NCBI RefSeq assembly: GCF_001020565.1
Contig: NZ_LDAS01000001.1
Coordinates: 1,459,985 to 1,523,984, forward strand
Length of the DNA: 64,000 nucleotides
Reading direction: 5' to 3'
DNA from: Maribacter thermophilus
GTDB taxonomy: Bacteria > Bacteroidota > Bacteroidia > Flavobacteriales > Flavobacteriaceae
A program made the translations under genes and the position numbers. A model generated the notes under the pieces. It made no database searches, was not told the DNA's origin, and saw nothing but the letters and a program-made list of their open reading frames with translations. Shown piece by piece: positions 34,528 to 43,925 of this stretch (positions within the stretch are counted from its first letter, which is position 1; each line of letters starts with the position of its first letter).

Positions 34528-35388
34528 ATGAAACATACCAACGTTTTATTGGCAGGTGCCACAGGATATTTGGGCCGTTACTTGCTAGAGGTGCTCACCG
34601 AACAACAAAACCAGGTAATCGCCATTGCACGCAACCCCGACAAATTGCAGAACAGCAACGAAAACTATTTGGAGGTAAAGCAGGCCGAGGTAACAAAGCC
34701 CGAAACCTTACGCGACATATGTAAAGGCGTACACACCGTAATATCAACGGTGGGCATTACCAGGCAAAAAGAGGGGCTAACCTATATGGACGTAGACTAT
34801 GGGGCCAATATGAATTTGCTTAAAGAAGCAAAAAAGGCCGGGGTAAAGCACTTTGTTTACGTTTCGGCCATTAACGGCGATAAACATCGAGCTTTAAAAA
34901 TTTTTGAAGCCAAGGAAAAGTTTGTCGATGCGTTAAAATCTTCCGGCCTAAACTACACGGTAATAAGGCCTAACGGTTTTTTCTCGGATATGAAAGATTT
35001 TTTACAAATGGCCAAATCGGGCCGGGTCTATTTATTTGGATCGGGCCATCAAAAATTCAACCCCATACACGGTGAGGATTTGGCAAGGGCCATTGTGGAT
35101 TCATTGGACATGGACACCAAGGAATTGACCATCGGGGGCCCAGATGTTCTAAGTCTTAACGATATAGGCGAACTCGCCTTAACCGCATTGAACAAACCCA
35201 TAAGAATCAGTCATTTACCCGAATGGACTCGAAAATTGACCCTCTGGTGCCTAAGAAATTTTACCAGTGTCAAGACCTATGGGCCCATCGAGTTTTTTTT
35301 AACCTTAATGGCAGAGGACAATATTGCCCCATCGTATGGAAACCAACATCTTAAGGATTTTTATTTGGCACAGGCCAAAAACCTTTAA
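34528..35388 (+). CDS. NAD(P)-binding oxidoreductase, NmrA/atypical SDR
   Basis: A 286-residue protein with an N-terminal Rossmann motif LLAGATGYLGRYLL (GxxGxxG) and an SDR-like order of strands (VISTVGI, HFVYVSAING, NYTVIRPNGFF). The catalytic YxxxK of typical SDRs is absent, placing it with NmrA-like or atypical SDRs that sense or reduce NAD(P). It sits between a secreted protein and a small membrane protein on the same strand with short gaps. The substrate is unknown. Confidence 0.82.
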   Translation: MKHTNVLLAGATGYLGRYLLEVLTEQQNQVIAIARNPDKLQNSNENYLEVKQAEVTKPETLRDICKGVHTVISTVGITRQKEGLTYMDVDYGANMNLLKEAKKAGVKHFVYVSAINGDKHRALKIFEAKEKFVDALKSSGLNYTVIRPNGFFSDMKDFLQMAKSGRVYLFGSGHQKFNPIHGEDLARAIVDSLDMDTKELTIGGPDVLSLNDIGELALTALNKPIRISHLPEWTRKLTLWCLRNFTSVKTYGPIEFFLTLMAEDNIAPSYGNQHLKDFYLAQAKNL

Positions 35389-35407
35389 GACCTTAAAGGT
35401 ACTATAA

Positions 35408-35791
35408 ATGAAAACCTCGGAAAAAATCGTTGTAACCATCGCAGTAGCCTACGCCGTCTTACATTTATCGGTGCTATTTAAATTGGTACCCCATACTATT
35501 GTTTGGGGCGGTAAAATAGCATCGATCCAGACCATTTATGTTTTAGAAATGGTGGCCTTGGTTACCATGCTGTTCTTGGCAATGGTTATACTAATGAAAA
35601 ACAGAATTATTAAACCTATTTTTACAAGTAAGGCGATAAAGGGGATACTGTTCGTATTTGCCGTATTTTTTATGTTGAATACCCTTGGCAACCTTTTGGC
35701 GGAGACCAAAATAGAGAAAGTCCAAGCCCTAATAACCCTGTATTTGGCCTTTGTACTGTTCAAAACATCAAAACATATAGCACCTTTATGA
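35408..35791 (+). CDS. Four-helix membrane protein
   Basis: A 127-residue hydrophobic protein with segments at about 8-26, 44-64, 75-95 and 103-121, and few charges. It is related in length to small uncharacterised flavobacterial membrane proteins. Its end overlaps the acetyltransferase start by 4 bp (ATGA), so the two are co-translated. Confidence 0.6.
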   Translation: MKTSEKIVVTIAVAYAVLHLSVLFKLVPHTIVWGGKIASIQTIYVLEMVALVTMLFLAMVILMKNRIIKPIFTSKAIKGILFVFAVFFMLNTLGNLLAETKIEKVQALITLYLAFVLFKTSKHIAPL

Positions 35792-36405
35792 AAATTCCTG
35801 ATCCCACTACAGTTTTTCCTTTGGCCCATTATAAAAACCTTTGTTTTTTAAAAAGTTATATCAACAATCCCAATATCATTGTGGGCGATTACACCTATTA
35901 CGATGATTTTGAGGACGTATCCAACTTTGAAAAAAATGTCAAATACCATTTTGATTTTATTGGGGACAAACTCATCATCGGCAAGTTTTGTATGATCGCT
36001 TCGGATGCCACCTTTATCATGAATGGCGGCAACCATCTCACAGAAGCCACAACGGCCTATCCGTTTGCCATCTTTGGGGGTGCATGGCAAGATGCCATGA
36101 AGGGCAAAAGCTATCCCTCAAAAGGGGATACTGTTATCGGTAATGATGTGTGGATAGGCCATGCCGCAACCATTATGCCGGGGGTACATATAGGCGATGG
36201 CGCCATTATTGCCACAAAAGCGGTTGTCACCAAAAATGTGGAGCCTTATACCATTGTTGGGGGAAACCCGGCGAAACCCATCAAAAAACGGTTTTCGGAA
36301 GATCGTATCGAAAAACTGTTGGCCCTTCAATGGTGGCATTGGAGTATTGAAAAAATTACCCAAAACCTAGATCTACTGACCTCAGGACCGGAGTCGCTAC
36401 CATGA
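35788..36405 (+). CDS. Vat/CatB-type xenobiotic O-acetyltransferase
   Basis: A 205-residue left-handed beta-helix acetyltransferase. The xenobiotic acetyltransferase signatures are visible: [29 protein letters not shown] with the family's loop and His, [20 protein letters not shown], the [16 protein letters not shown] coil, [16 protein letters not shown] and ALQWWHW. The order and spacing fit streptogramin A acetyltransferases (Vat) and CatB-type chloramphenicol acetyltransferases. Whether it confers resistance cannot be judged from sequence; sugar or environmental substrates are equally possible. It lies downstream of a membrane protein gene with a 4-bp overlap. Confidence 0.88.
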   Translation: MKIPDPTTVFPLAHYKNLCFLKSYINNPNIIVGDYTYYDDFEDVSNFEKNVKYHFDFIGDKLIIGKFCMIASDATFIMNGGNHLTEATTAYPFAIFGGAWQDAMKGKSYPSKGDTVIGNDVWIGHAATIMPGVHIGDGAIIATKAVVTKNVEPYTIVGGNPAKPIKKRFSEDRIEKLLALQWWHWSIEKITQNLDLLTSGPESLP

Positions 36406-36449
36406 AATAAGAAAGAGTATCTTAAACAAGAAGAGACCTAAATTCCGGT

Positions 36450-36482
36450 AAGGCTTAACACGAAAAATGTTAAGCCTTTTTT
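36450..36482 (+). terminator. Rho-independent terminator
   Basis: A perfect 11-bp stem AAGGCTTAACA / TGTTAAGCCTT around the loop CGAAAAA is followed by a T-run. It ends the acetyltransferase transcript. Confidence 0.9.
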
Positions 36483-36621
36483 CTTGGCACGCATGAAACA
36501 CGACACTTTCCGAAAATAGCGGGAATACCTTTTGGCCACAGAGGCAAAAGGTTTGAAATCATAATTCAGGACGAAGCGCCCTTACTTACCACGTTTCTTT
36601 GCACCAGTAAATTCATTGTAA

Positions 36622-36638
36622 ATCAAAAAACGAACAAT
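36622..36638 (+). promoter_or_regulatory. Shared leader motif, copy B
   Basis: ATCAAAAAACGAACAAT again, 15 bp before the ATG of the gene at 36654 and 20 bp downstream of a CTTTG -7-like element. Copies A and C place it 1 bp before the ATG, so the spacing is not strict. Confidence 0.55.
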
Positions 36639-36653
36639 TAAAAACAAATCAAA

Positions 36654-37298
36654 ATGAAAAAACTGTTGATCATCGGCTTTGTCTTTTGCTCCTTGAACGT
36701 ATGGGCACAGGGCAACAAGGAATCTTTAAGGAATAATGCTACGGATTATAAATACAGGGTCAGTTTTCCTGCAATTATCCTAAGCAATATTGGAAAAGGA
36801 GGCGAAAGAACCAATACCCAGCACATTGAGCTTCACGTAAAGCGCGAATTGGATTCTAAAAACATCATTGGCGTCAAACTTGCCACGTGGAGGCTATTTC
36901 AACCTATGGGCATTCAGTGGTGGGACGGACTTAAAGACAAAATAGATTCTGAAACGGAATTTTACCCTGGCTATCTGCGAGAAACGGGAATAGGAATATC
37001 GTATCAACGAATGCTGTGGAAGGGACTATTTGCCTCAGTGGAAGTTTTGCCCCAGTACAAGACCTATTTGGACCTGAACGATAAGAAAATAGCCAACGGT
37101 TTTAAGCTCTACACATCGTACCACCTTGGGTATCACATTGCTTTCGGAAAAAAGAAGCGCATCTTCGTAGAACCCCAGATTCATTGCCAAAATTGGATGT
37201 TTGACACCAATACTCCTGAAGAATTTAAACAATTGGACAATAAATGGAAATCTTATTTCCTGTTTGAACCTAACCTTTATGTGGGGATTAAATTTTAA
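36654..37298 (+). CDS. Outer membrane beta-barrel-like protein
   Basis: A 214-residue protein with a signal peptide (about 1-19, ending VWAQG). The mature chain alternates hydrophobic and polar residues (RVSFPAIILSNIG, HIELHVKRELDSK, ISYQRMLWKGLFASVEVLPQY) and ends LYVGIKF with a terminal Phe, as in outer membrane barrels. It may have eight or fewer strands. No ligand is predicted. A shared leader motif precedes it. Confidence 0.65.
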   Translation: MKKLLIIGFVFCSLNVWAQGNKESLRNNATDYKYRVSFPAIILSNIGKGGERTNTQHIELHVKRELDSKNIIGVKLATWRLFQPMGIQWWDGLKDKIDSETEFYPGYLRETGIGISYQRMLWKGLFASVEVLPQYKTYLDLNDKKIANGFKLYTSYHLGYHIAFGKKKRIFVEPQIHCQNWMFDTNTPEEFKQLDNKWKSYFLFEPNLYVGIKF

Positions 37299-37389
37299 AT
37301 ACAAATCAAATGCAATAAAGTTCTTATTTATAAATCGAGACGACCTGCTTCAATATGTACCCCAACTTTGTAACATCAAATTAAGAACA

Positions 37390-37406
37390 ATCAAAAAACG
37401 AACAAT
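37390..37406 (+). promoter_or_regulatory. Shared leader motif, copy C
   Basis: ATCAAAAAACGAACAAT 1 bp before the ATG of the gene at 37408, with CTTTG at 37366-37370, 19 bp upstream. The 17 bases are identical to those of copies A and B. Confidence 0.55.
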
Positions 37407-37407
37407 C

Positions 37408-38013
37408 ATGAAAACAATCAAGAAAAAATTTATCATTAAAATGGCGTTCATCGCCTGTACACTAATGTCTACAGTGGCATTTTCACAAAACAGTTCTACC
37501 GACCAAACCATATCGCAACGCAAAGGTTTTATGCTAGAAATAGGACTTGGAGGAGGTATTATAAGTATAGAGGATAGTAATGGCATACCATCTTTCGACG
37601 AATCGCAAGGTGCTATCAGTTTTCCCGAACTAAAGTTTGGTTATATGCTAAACGATAAGTTGGCCATTACTGCATCTACGCCCGGCATGATCTATGAATT
37701 TCAGGACAACGACAGACATTTCGGAGGCTTTATTCCATCTGTACAATATTGGGTAAAAGACCGGTGGTGGATTCATGGCGGCCTAGGCTTGGCAATTGAC
37801 TCACCCGCACTTTACGACATAGAGGACAACGTGAACGATGATTGGAATTTTGGCTGTGCAGTTATGGCCAGCACCGGATACGAAGTTTATAAAAAGAAGA
37901 ACTTTGCCATTAACATTCAGTCCAAACTAGTTATGGGAAGAGCTTTTCTAGAACAAGATGCCCACAGAGACGTTGTCACCTTTAACCTAGGGCTAGGGTT
38001 TAGCTGGTTCTAA
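37408..38013 (+). CDS. Outer membrane beta-barrel protein
   Basis: ATG 37408 gives a 201-residue protein with a signal peptide (MAFIACTLMSTVAFSQ). The rest shows alternating strands with aromatic girdles (FGYMLNDKLAITASTPG, WWIHGGLGLAID, NFAINIQSKLVMG) and ends FNLGLGFSWF with a terminal aromatic, so an outer membrane barrel of the OmpW/OprF-like small type is likely. An open frame further upstream lacks a signal and overlaps the leader motif. Function unknown. Confidence 0.72.
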   Translation: MKTIKKKFIIKMAFIACTLMSTVAFSQNSSTDQTISQRKGFMLEIGLGGGIISIEDSNGIPSFDESQGAISFPELKFGYMLNDKLAITASTPGMIYEFQDNDRHFGGFIPSVQYWVKDRWWIHGGLGLAIDSPALYDIEDNVNDDWNFGCAVMASTGYEVYKKKNFAINIQSKLVMGRAFLEQDAHRDVVTFNLGLGFSWF

Positions 38014-38075
38014 TTAAGCTATAAGAACAAACAGCACTAATTCCAACTTTTTAAAGAACAGTAAAAAAAGAAACT

Positions 38076-39173
38076 ATGTTTAAAAAATACCGCATCGTGA
38101 AATGGGTTTTGACCAGTATGGCCATTGTATTTGCCATCATTATTATTACGGGTATATATATTGTAAGTTTATTACCACCAGACGATACTGCATTAATAAA
38201 TAGTAAAGCAAGTGACATTGCTTATATCACAGAAAATGTACCAGCATATAGAGGAAAAATACTGGCTGTTGTAACCAGTACAGATACGATGGACGCCAGC
38301 GAAAAGAGCACCGGTTATGAACTTACCGAATTAGCAAGGGCCTATTATGTTTTTAAGGCCAACGGCTTTGATGTTGATATTGCCAGTCCCTTAGGTGGCC
38401 TCCCCCCAGTAGTTCTGGACGATGACGACATGGGCAAGTTCGATTATGCCTTTTTAAATGACGATATACCTCAAAATAGATTAAAGAACACATTGTCGTT
38501 AAAAGATGTAAATACCAAACTATATAAAGCCGTCTATTTTGTTGGAGGCAAAGGCGCTATGTTCGATTTTCCGAACAATATCCATATACAAAACTTAGTT
38601 CAAAATTTTTATTTTACGGACAGAGTTATCGGAGCCGTATGTCATGGCCCTGCAGCCCTAGTAAATATAAGGCTAAACAACGGAGAATGGTTTGTGAAAA
38701 ATAAAAACGTAAGTGGTTTTACCAATAGGGAGGAGCTTTTGTTGATACCAAAAGCAGCCTCTATTTTCCCTTTCTTATTACAAGATAAGTTAATTGAACA
38801 AGGCGCAGAATTTAATGAAGGAACCATGTACTTGGAAAAAATAAGTATTGATGAAAATTTAATAACCGGTCAAAATCCGTGGTCGGTTTGGGTGTTGGCA
38901 GAAGCCATGGTAAAACAAATGGGATATACACCCAAACAAAGACCCATAACCGCCGAAGAAAATGCTGTTAAAGCCTTACAAGCATACGAAACCGGAGGAC
39001 TAGAAAACTCTAAAACCGTAATCGAAGAAATAATCCATGAAAAAAAACAAATCGTTTCTAGAGGATTATTGGTAGACCATAGCTTTATTTCGGTATTGCA
39101 GGGCGATTTTATTAAATTTTATAATATGTTGCAACTGGCATCTTATGTAAAAGGATACACAATTAACCAATAG
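38076..39173 (+). CDS. Membrane-anchored DJ-1/PfpI-family protein
   Basis: A 365-residue protein with one N-terminal transmembrane helix (about 13-33) and a type 1 glutamine-amidotransferase-like fold. The nucleophile elbow AVCHGPAAL has the Cys near residue 189, and GYELTELARAYYVFKANGF resembles Hsp31-type DJ-1 proteins. The C-terminal 80 residues are an additional domain. DJ-1 relatives act as glyoxalases or protein-repair enzymes. The membrane anchor suggests a periplasmic face, which is unusual. It is followed after 58 bp by a serine hydrolase. Confidence 0.82.
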   Translation: MFKKYRIVKWVLTSMAIVFAIIIITGIYIVSLLPPDDTALINSKASDIAYITENVPAYRGKILAVVTSTDTMDASEKSTGYELTELARAYYVFKANGFDVDIASPLGGLPPVVLDDDDMGKFDYAFLNDDIPQNRLKNTLSLKDVNTKLYKAVYFVGGKGAMFDFPNNIHIQNLVQNFYFTDRVIGAVCHGPAALVNIRLNNGEWFVKNKNVSGFTNREELLLIPKAASIFPFLLQDKLIEQGAEFNEGTMYLEKISIDENLITGQNPWSVWVLAEAMVKQMGYTPKQRPITAEENAVKALQAYETGGLENSKTVIEEIIHEKKQIVSRGLLVDHSFISVLQGDFIKFYNMLQLASYVKGYTINQ

Positions 39174-39231
39174 AATATGGCAAGACACTGTTTATAACTA
39201 GAGAACTATTAAAAACAATAAATTTCTACAT

Positions 39232-40371
39232 ATGAAAAACAACGCAATACTATGTCTGCTGCTTTTTATCTCAATATCTTGCCTCGGTCAACATACCATA
39301 GATGAAGATATAGAAAAACTGTTTAGGACCCAATTGGAAAAAGAATCGATTAAAAGTGCTTTTCTGCATATACATTCTAAAACCAACGGTATAGATATTC
39401 AATTAGCCGATAGTAAAATTAACTCGGAAGACTCTATCTCGACCAACAATCCCTTTTACACGGCCAGTATCACCAAAATGCTGACTGCCAGCTCCATTGG
39501 AATCTTACAAGACCTCGGTAAGTTGAATTTTGATGATAAAATAGTTGAACATCTACCAGAACTACTTACCGAACATCTGCATGTAATGGACGGCAAAGAA
39601 TATTCAAAAGACATAACCATAGCTCATTTATTACAACATACTTCGGGTTTACCAGACTATTTCACAGATACCACCATTGATGAAAGCCCAAATATTATCA
39701 ATCAATTACTTATTGATACAAATAAGTCTTGGTCCCCCCAAGAAATGATTCTATTCACCAAAGAAAAGATGAAACCCCACTTTGTTCCTGGCCAAGGCTA
39801 TCATTATACCGATACCGAATATGTGCTTCTGGCATTAATAATTGAAAAAATAAGTGGTATAACGTTACATGAATTCTTTCAGCGATTCATTTTTCAACCG
39901 TTGGAAATGAATAGTTCTTATATCAATTTAAAATCATCACCAATAAATACCAACCTTAAAATAGCTGATTTTTATGTGGGCGATATAGAACTTTCCTCGT
40001 TCAAAAGTTTAAGTGCCGATTGGGGTGGCGGCGGCTTGGTATCGACCACACGAGATTTAATTCAATTTTTTAAAGCATACAATGAAGATAAAATCATAAA
40101 AAAAGAAACACGCCTACAAATGCAAAATTGGATGCATGAGACCATAGGTATGCAATACGGGTTTGGAATACGAAAAGTATCTTTTAAAGATCTGTTAAAT
40201 ATTGAAACAGACATACAACTTATTGGTCATACAGGTAGTACAGCTGCTTTTTTATGGTACTGTCCACAATTAGACACCTATGTCGCGGGCACCTTAAACC
40301 AATTGGAAGCTTCGAAAAGCACGCTAAACTTGGTATATGACATACTTAAAACAATAGAAAAGAAATCGTAG
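39232..40371 (+). CDS. Secreted serine hydrolase, beta-lactamase/DD-peptidase fold
   Basis: A 379-residue protein with a signal sequence (ILCLLLFISISCLGQ; the Cys may make it a lipoprotein). Motifs: SITK in TASITKMLTAS (nucleophile), YTDTEYVLL at the YxN position with Asp in place of Asn, and HTGSTAAF at the KTG position. The YxN variation is common among esterase-like members. It is the third enzyme of this fold here. No terminator is obvious downstream. Confidence 0.87.
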   Translation: MKNNAILCLLLFISISCLGQHTIDEDIEKLFRTQLEKESIKSAFLHIHSKTNGIDIQLADSKINSEDSISTNNPFYTASITKMLTASSIGILQDLGKLNFDDKIVEHLPELLTEHLHVMDGKEYSKDITIAHLLQHTSGLPDYFTDTTIDESPNIINQLLIDTNKSWSPQEMILFTKEKMKPHFVPGQGYHYTDTEYVLLALIIEKISGITLHEFFQRFIFQPLEMNSSYINLKSSPINTNLKIADFYVGDIELSSFKSLSADWGGGGLVSTTRDLIQFFKAYNEDKIIKKETRLQMQNWMHETIGMQYGFGIRKVSFKDLLNIETDIQLIGHTGSTAAFLWYCPQLDTYVAGTLNQLEASKSTLNLVYDILKTIEKKS

Positions 40372-40762
40372 CAGGTACCCATCTTAAAAAAATAATGATG
40401 AGTTTTTATTGTATCGGGCATATGGCCCAGTACAAAAACAATTCATTTTTCAGACACTACAAACAGTCCAATCAAAACAGAAGAAAGGCACTCGAGATTA
40501 CATTGGTTTCATAGAAACCACCATAATTAAATCAACCATTTGTTCCCGTCTCATCAATATTCTACTAGAATCACAGGGAAGAAAAAGGTCGTTCCACTTC
40601 TTCCCTTTTCTTACCCTTTCCCCTACTCGCTACCTCTATTTCCAAATGTTCAAGAGAAGCATCCAGATAAAACAACACTCGAAAAAACAACCCCCAATAT
40701 CCGCAATAAACATGGTTGATTTCTTACTTTAGCCTACTCAAATAACATCGAGTTCCCCTTTC
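40372..40762 (+). other. Intergenic region, no gene supported
   Basis: 391 bp before the second kinase. One 107-codon frame (40409-40732) has poor protein composition (many Gln, Ser, Lys and Phe runs, no start context) and I do not call it a gene. A T/C-rich stretch (about 40580-40640) may be part of the kinase promoter region. Confidence 0.5.
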
Positions 40763-42616
40763 ATGATGATAAGACACAAAAGCCTTTGGCAGCTAGGGTT
40801 TTGCATTTTATTCTTGGTATTTTTTACGGCCTGTGGGTATCAGGATACCGTACGCCCAAGTATAGAAAAGAGACTCGCCGTATTGGACAGTACAAGACTG
40901 ACACAACCTGAAGAATCACTTTTTGAGCTGGACAGCTTATTGCAAAACAACCAAGACCTAAGCGACCTAGAGCGGGCCCTGTTATTGTTCAATAAAGGAG
41001 AAGCCTTATACTTAAACGATAAATATCCCGAGGCATTCAACACCCATCTCGAAGGCTATACATTGTTTGTGGAGCTAAAGGACAAATACAACCAAGGCCG
41101 TTCACTGATTACCTTAAGTGGTGCCGCCCTCCACATGGGAGATATCGAAACCTCACAAAAATATGCCCTGCAAGCCTTGGAATTGGCACAGTTGATCGGA
41201 GATAAGCGCATGGAAGGTAAGGCATACAACCAATTGTTCAAACTTCATTTTGGCCTAAAGGACTACGACAAGGCCTTGGCTTATGTGCAATTGACCGACA
41301 GCTTGTATTCCCAAGAGGCGGATACCACATCCATAATTTCAATAAAGAGCAATAAGGCCAGTGTGTACCTAAAATTAAAGGAGTACAACAAAGCTTTGGC
41401 CAGTTACTCGGAAGCCATGACACTGAGCCAGACCAAAAGAGACCCCAAAACATTGGTCAGTGTACTGAATAATATAGGTTACACCTATATGGAAGCAAAG
41501 GAATACGAGAGTGCCGAGAAATTTCTGCGGGGTGCCATTACCTTGAACAAAAATATAAAAGCCATAAACGCAGCTCCCTACAAAGGTCTCGGAAATCTAT
41601 TTTTACTGAAGGCCGAAAAAGACTCTGCCAAAGTAAACTTCAACAAAGCCCTTAGTATTTATAAAGCTACAAAGAACACAAAGGAAGAGATCGATGTAAG
41701 GGATAAATTGATTGCCCTGTCCATTATGTCAGGAGATTACACCAAAGCATTGAACCATCAAATTGTGAGGGACAGTTTACGGAAAGACTTAAATAAGCTC
41801 GAAAAAGATAGGCTTTTGAATTTCGCCAATGTCAATTATGAGGTAAAGCGAAAGGAGACCGAAATTAAACACCAGAAAGAAATAAACCGTAGAAACACCT
41901 GGCTTTTGATCAGTACGGTCACCCTCTTCATACTCTTACTCATAATAACCGCCTTTTATAGTTACAATACCAAATTACGGGCGGCGAACAGGGCTTCAAA
42001 ATTAGAACAGCGCCTGCTGCGCGTACAGATGAACCCGCATTTTATTTTCAACACCTTGGCCGCCATTCAAAATATCACCCTAGAAGGCAATCCTATAAAA
42101 TCATCGAACTACATTGCCAAATTTTCCAAACTGATACGACAAAATTTCGATTACGTAAGAAAGGAATCCATTCCATTGGACAAGGAAATTGAAATGGTCA
42201 CCAATTATATAGAAACCCAACAATTACGCTTTAACAAGGCGTTTTCCTATTCGATAGCAATGGAAGGCATAGACGATCCCTCGGGCATACAGGTACCTCC
42301 CATGTTATTACAGCCTTTTATTGAAAATGCCATAGAATATGGCTTAAAGGAGAAAAAGAAAGGCGGCGAACTACGGCTTAAAATAGAAAGGAATCGGAAC
42401 GAATTGTCCTTCGTCATTTCCGATAACGGGGTAGGACGATCGGCCAAGGCCAAGGACGAAAAAATAACCGAAGAACTGCACGCAACAAGTATATTTAAAG
42501 AACGTTTAAAAATGAGAAAAAAGGGAGAGGAAAAAACCTTTGTAATCGAAGATCTATACGACAAGGATAATAAGCCCGCAGGAACAAAAGTGTTTTTTAA
42601 ATTGAAAATTCAATGA
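40763..42616 (+). CDS. TPR-containing LytS-type sensor kinase (second pair)
   Basis: A 617-residue protein with a lipoprotein-like start (FLVFFTACGYQ), TPRs across about 60-340, a coiled coil, a membrane segment (about 375-395, NTWLLISTVTLFILLL), a His_kinase domain with phosphoacceptor His in MNPHFIFNTLAA (about residue 426) and a HATPase with FIENAIEYGL and DNGVGRS. The overall design matches the kinase at 1259 but the TPR part differs, so it senses something else. It overlaps the regulator start by 4 bp. The promoter at 43414 marks the likely target genes next door. Confidence 0.9.
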   Translation: MMIRHKSLWQLGFCILFLVFFTACGYQDTVRPSIEKRLAVLDSTRLTQPEESLFELDSLLQNNQDLSDLERALLLFNKGEALYLNDKYPEAFNTHLEGYTLFVELKDKYNQGRSLITLSGAALHMGDIETSQKYALQALELAQLIGDKRMEGKAYNQLFKLHFGLKDYDKALAYVQLTDSLYSQEADTTSIISIKSNKASVYLKLKEYNKALASYSEAMTLSQTKRDPKTLVSVLNNIGYTYMEAKEYESAEKFLRGAITLNKNIKAINAAPYKGLGNLFLLKAEKDSAKVNFNKALSIYKATKNTKEEIDVRDKLIALSIMSGDYTKALNHQIVRDSLRKDLNKLEKDRLLNFANVNYEVKRKETEIKHQKEINRRNTWLLISTVTLFILLLIITAFYSYNTKLRAANRASKLEQRLLRVQMNPHFIFNTLAAIQNITLEGNPIKSSNYIAKFSKLIRQNFDYVRKESIPLDKEIEMVTNYIETQQLRFNKAFSYSIAMEGIDDPSGIQVPPMLLQPFIENAIEYGLKEKKKGGELRLKIERNRNELSFVISDNGVGRSAKAKDEKITEELHATSIFKERLKMRKKGEEKTFVIEDLYDKDNKPAGTKVFFKLKIQ

Positions 42617-43350
42617 TCGAAGCCATTATAGTTGAGGATGAATTCAATGCCCTTAACACGCTTGACAAACTTATTAAGTATACCCAAAAAGACATTGAGG
42701 TAGTTGCCAAAATAGACAATGTTGAAGACGCCATTAGCTTTTTAAAAAAGCGCACCCCAGACTTGGTTTTTCTCGATATAGAGCTCATTGGCGGTAACGC
42801 CTTTCAAATCTTGGAGGCCTTGGACAGCATCGCCTTTAAACTTATTTTTATTACCGCTTACGATGAATTTGCCATAAAGGCCATCAAGTTCGATACCATA
42901 GACTATTTGCTAAAACCGATAGACTCCGATGAACTGTCCGCATGTTTGGATCGGTTCAGGGAGGTTTTTAAGAAAGAGCAAGTCTATAAAAGTGCACTGG
43001 ACAAAGTTGCAGAGATCAATGACAAGGAAATTCAGAAAACCTTATTGATCAAAACCGCAGATGCCCAATATTTTCTTCAAATCAAAGATATTGTACGCTG
43101 CCAATCGGATGGTGCCTATACGGTGTTCCATACCGTGGACAAAAAAATCATGAGCGCCCGCAACCTAAAGTACTATGAGAACATTTTAAGCGAACATACC
43201 TTTGTACGCGTGCACCAATCGCACTTGGTAAATATTAAATACATAAAGACGATTGGCAGCAACAATACCGTTTGCCTAACGAACGACGAAAAAATACCCG
43301 TGGCCACACGAAAAAAATCGTACCTAAAACAGGTTTTGGACAGCCTATAA
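42613..43350 (+). CDS. LytTR-family response regulator (second pair)
   Basis: A 245-residue regulator with a receiver domain (phosphoacceptor Asp55 in VFLDIEL, Lys in LLKP) and a LytTR DNA-binding domain (IVRCQSDGAYTVFH, FVRVHQSHLVNIKY, IPVATRKK). It has the same length and layout as the regulator at 3508, so the two are paralogues. The start overlaps the kinase stop (ATGA). It probably controls the divergence-free gene set beginning at 43458. Confidence 0.92.
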   Translation: MIEAIIVEDEFNALNTLDKLIKYTQKDIEVVAKIDNVEDAISFLKKRTPDLVFLDIELIGGNAFQILEALDSIAFKLIFITAYDEFAIKAIKFDTIDYLLKPIDSDELSACLDRFREVFKKEQVYKSALDKVAEINDKEIQKTLLIKTADAQYFLQIKDIVRCQSDGAYTVFHTVDKKIMSARNLKYYENILSEHTFVRVHQSHLVNIKYIKTIGSNNTVCLTNDEKIPVATRKKSYLKQVLDSL

Positions 43351-43413
43351 AAGCAAATACAAAACAGAAAATAGCAAATGTAAAACGGTTTTAAAATCCC
43401 CCTTTTCCCGTCT

Positions 43414-43421
43414 TAGTTTTG
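43414..43421 (+). promoter_or_regulatory. Predicted -7 promoter element
   Basis: TAGTTTTG matches TAnnTTTG, 36 bp before the gene at 43458; no clear TTG sits at the usual -33 distance, so an activator such as the LytTR regulator may be needed. Confidence 0.45.
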
Positions 43422-43457
43422 AGGTAAATAAACAAATAACCCTTAAAACAAAAGATC

Positions 43458-43868
43458 ATGGGATTAAAAGAAAAAAGATTTACCCAAACATTTCAAGAAG
43501 AACAATTTCCAGAATTAAAGGCACAAATCATATCCGCAGCAGGTTTTGACGTAGCCTTGAATATTGAATGGGAAACCTTATTCGAAGACCGTTTTTTACA
43601 TCTTTATAACGACTCGTATCCAAAAATATACTTCTTGCCCCTTATCGAAGCCTTCAAAGCCATTACCGCCGACGAAATGGGGAAAGAAGCTTTGGCCGAA
43701 AGTTTAAAGGAAGTACACATTACCAACACAAAAGATCATCACAACCCTAAAAATGCCTATTCATTTGCCGAAGGCGTTCTAACCGTTGACCATAGCCCCA
43801 TACTCAATGCCGACAACGTAGAAGAGAGGGTAACGGTGTTGACCGATCTATTGGAAAGCAAGCTTTAA
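43458..43868 (+). CDS. Hypothetical protein with repeated locus domain, copy 1
   Basis: A 136-residue cytoplasmic protein beginning MGLKEKRFTQTFQEEQFPEL. The same domain opens the gene at 44591 (about 45 percent identical by eye: YPKIYF, AFKAI, DEMG, EEGVL or AEGVL, DHSP, NADN). It has no signal or membrane segment and no motif that I recognise. A second, weaker relative forms the C-terminus of the gene at 43926. Three copies in consecutive genes suggest that they bind each other or a common ligand. Confidence 0.65.
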   Translation: MGLKEKRFTQTFQEEQFPELKAQIISAAGFDVALNIEWETLFEDRFLHLYNDSYPKIYFLPLIEAFKAITADEMGKEALAESLKEVHITNTKDHHNPKNAYSFAEGVLTVDHSPILNADNVEERVTVLTDLLESKL

Positions 43869-43925
43869 ACTTATTCCTGTTAGAGCTTTATTACGCATTG
43901 ATATTCGATTACAACACTTCTTGTT

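Noticed and set aside
22990-40371. Three serine hydrolases as a beta-lactam resistance cluster
   Set aside because: All three have the generic SxxK fold but variant YxN and KTG positions, are in different contexts, and this fold is very common in Flavobacteriaceae for non-lactamase roles.
40409-40732. 107-codon open frame upstream of the second kinase
   Set aside because: Biased composition, no leader, no family resemblance.
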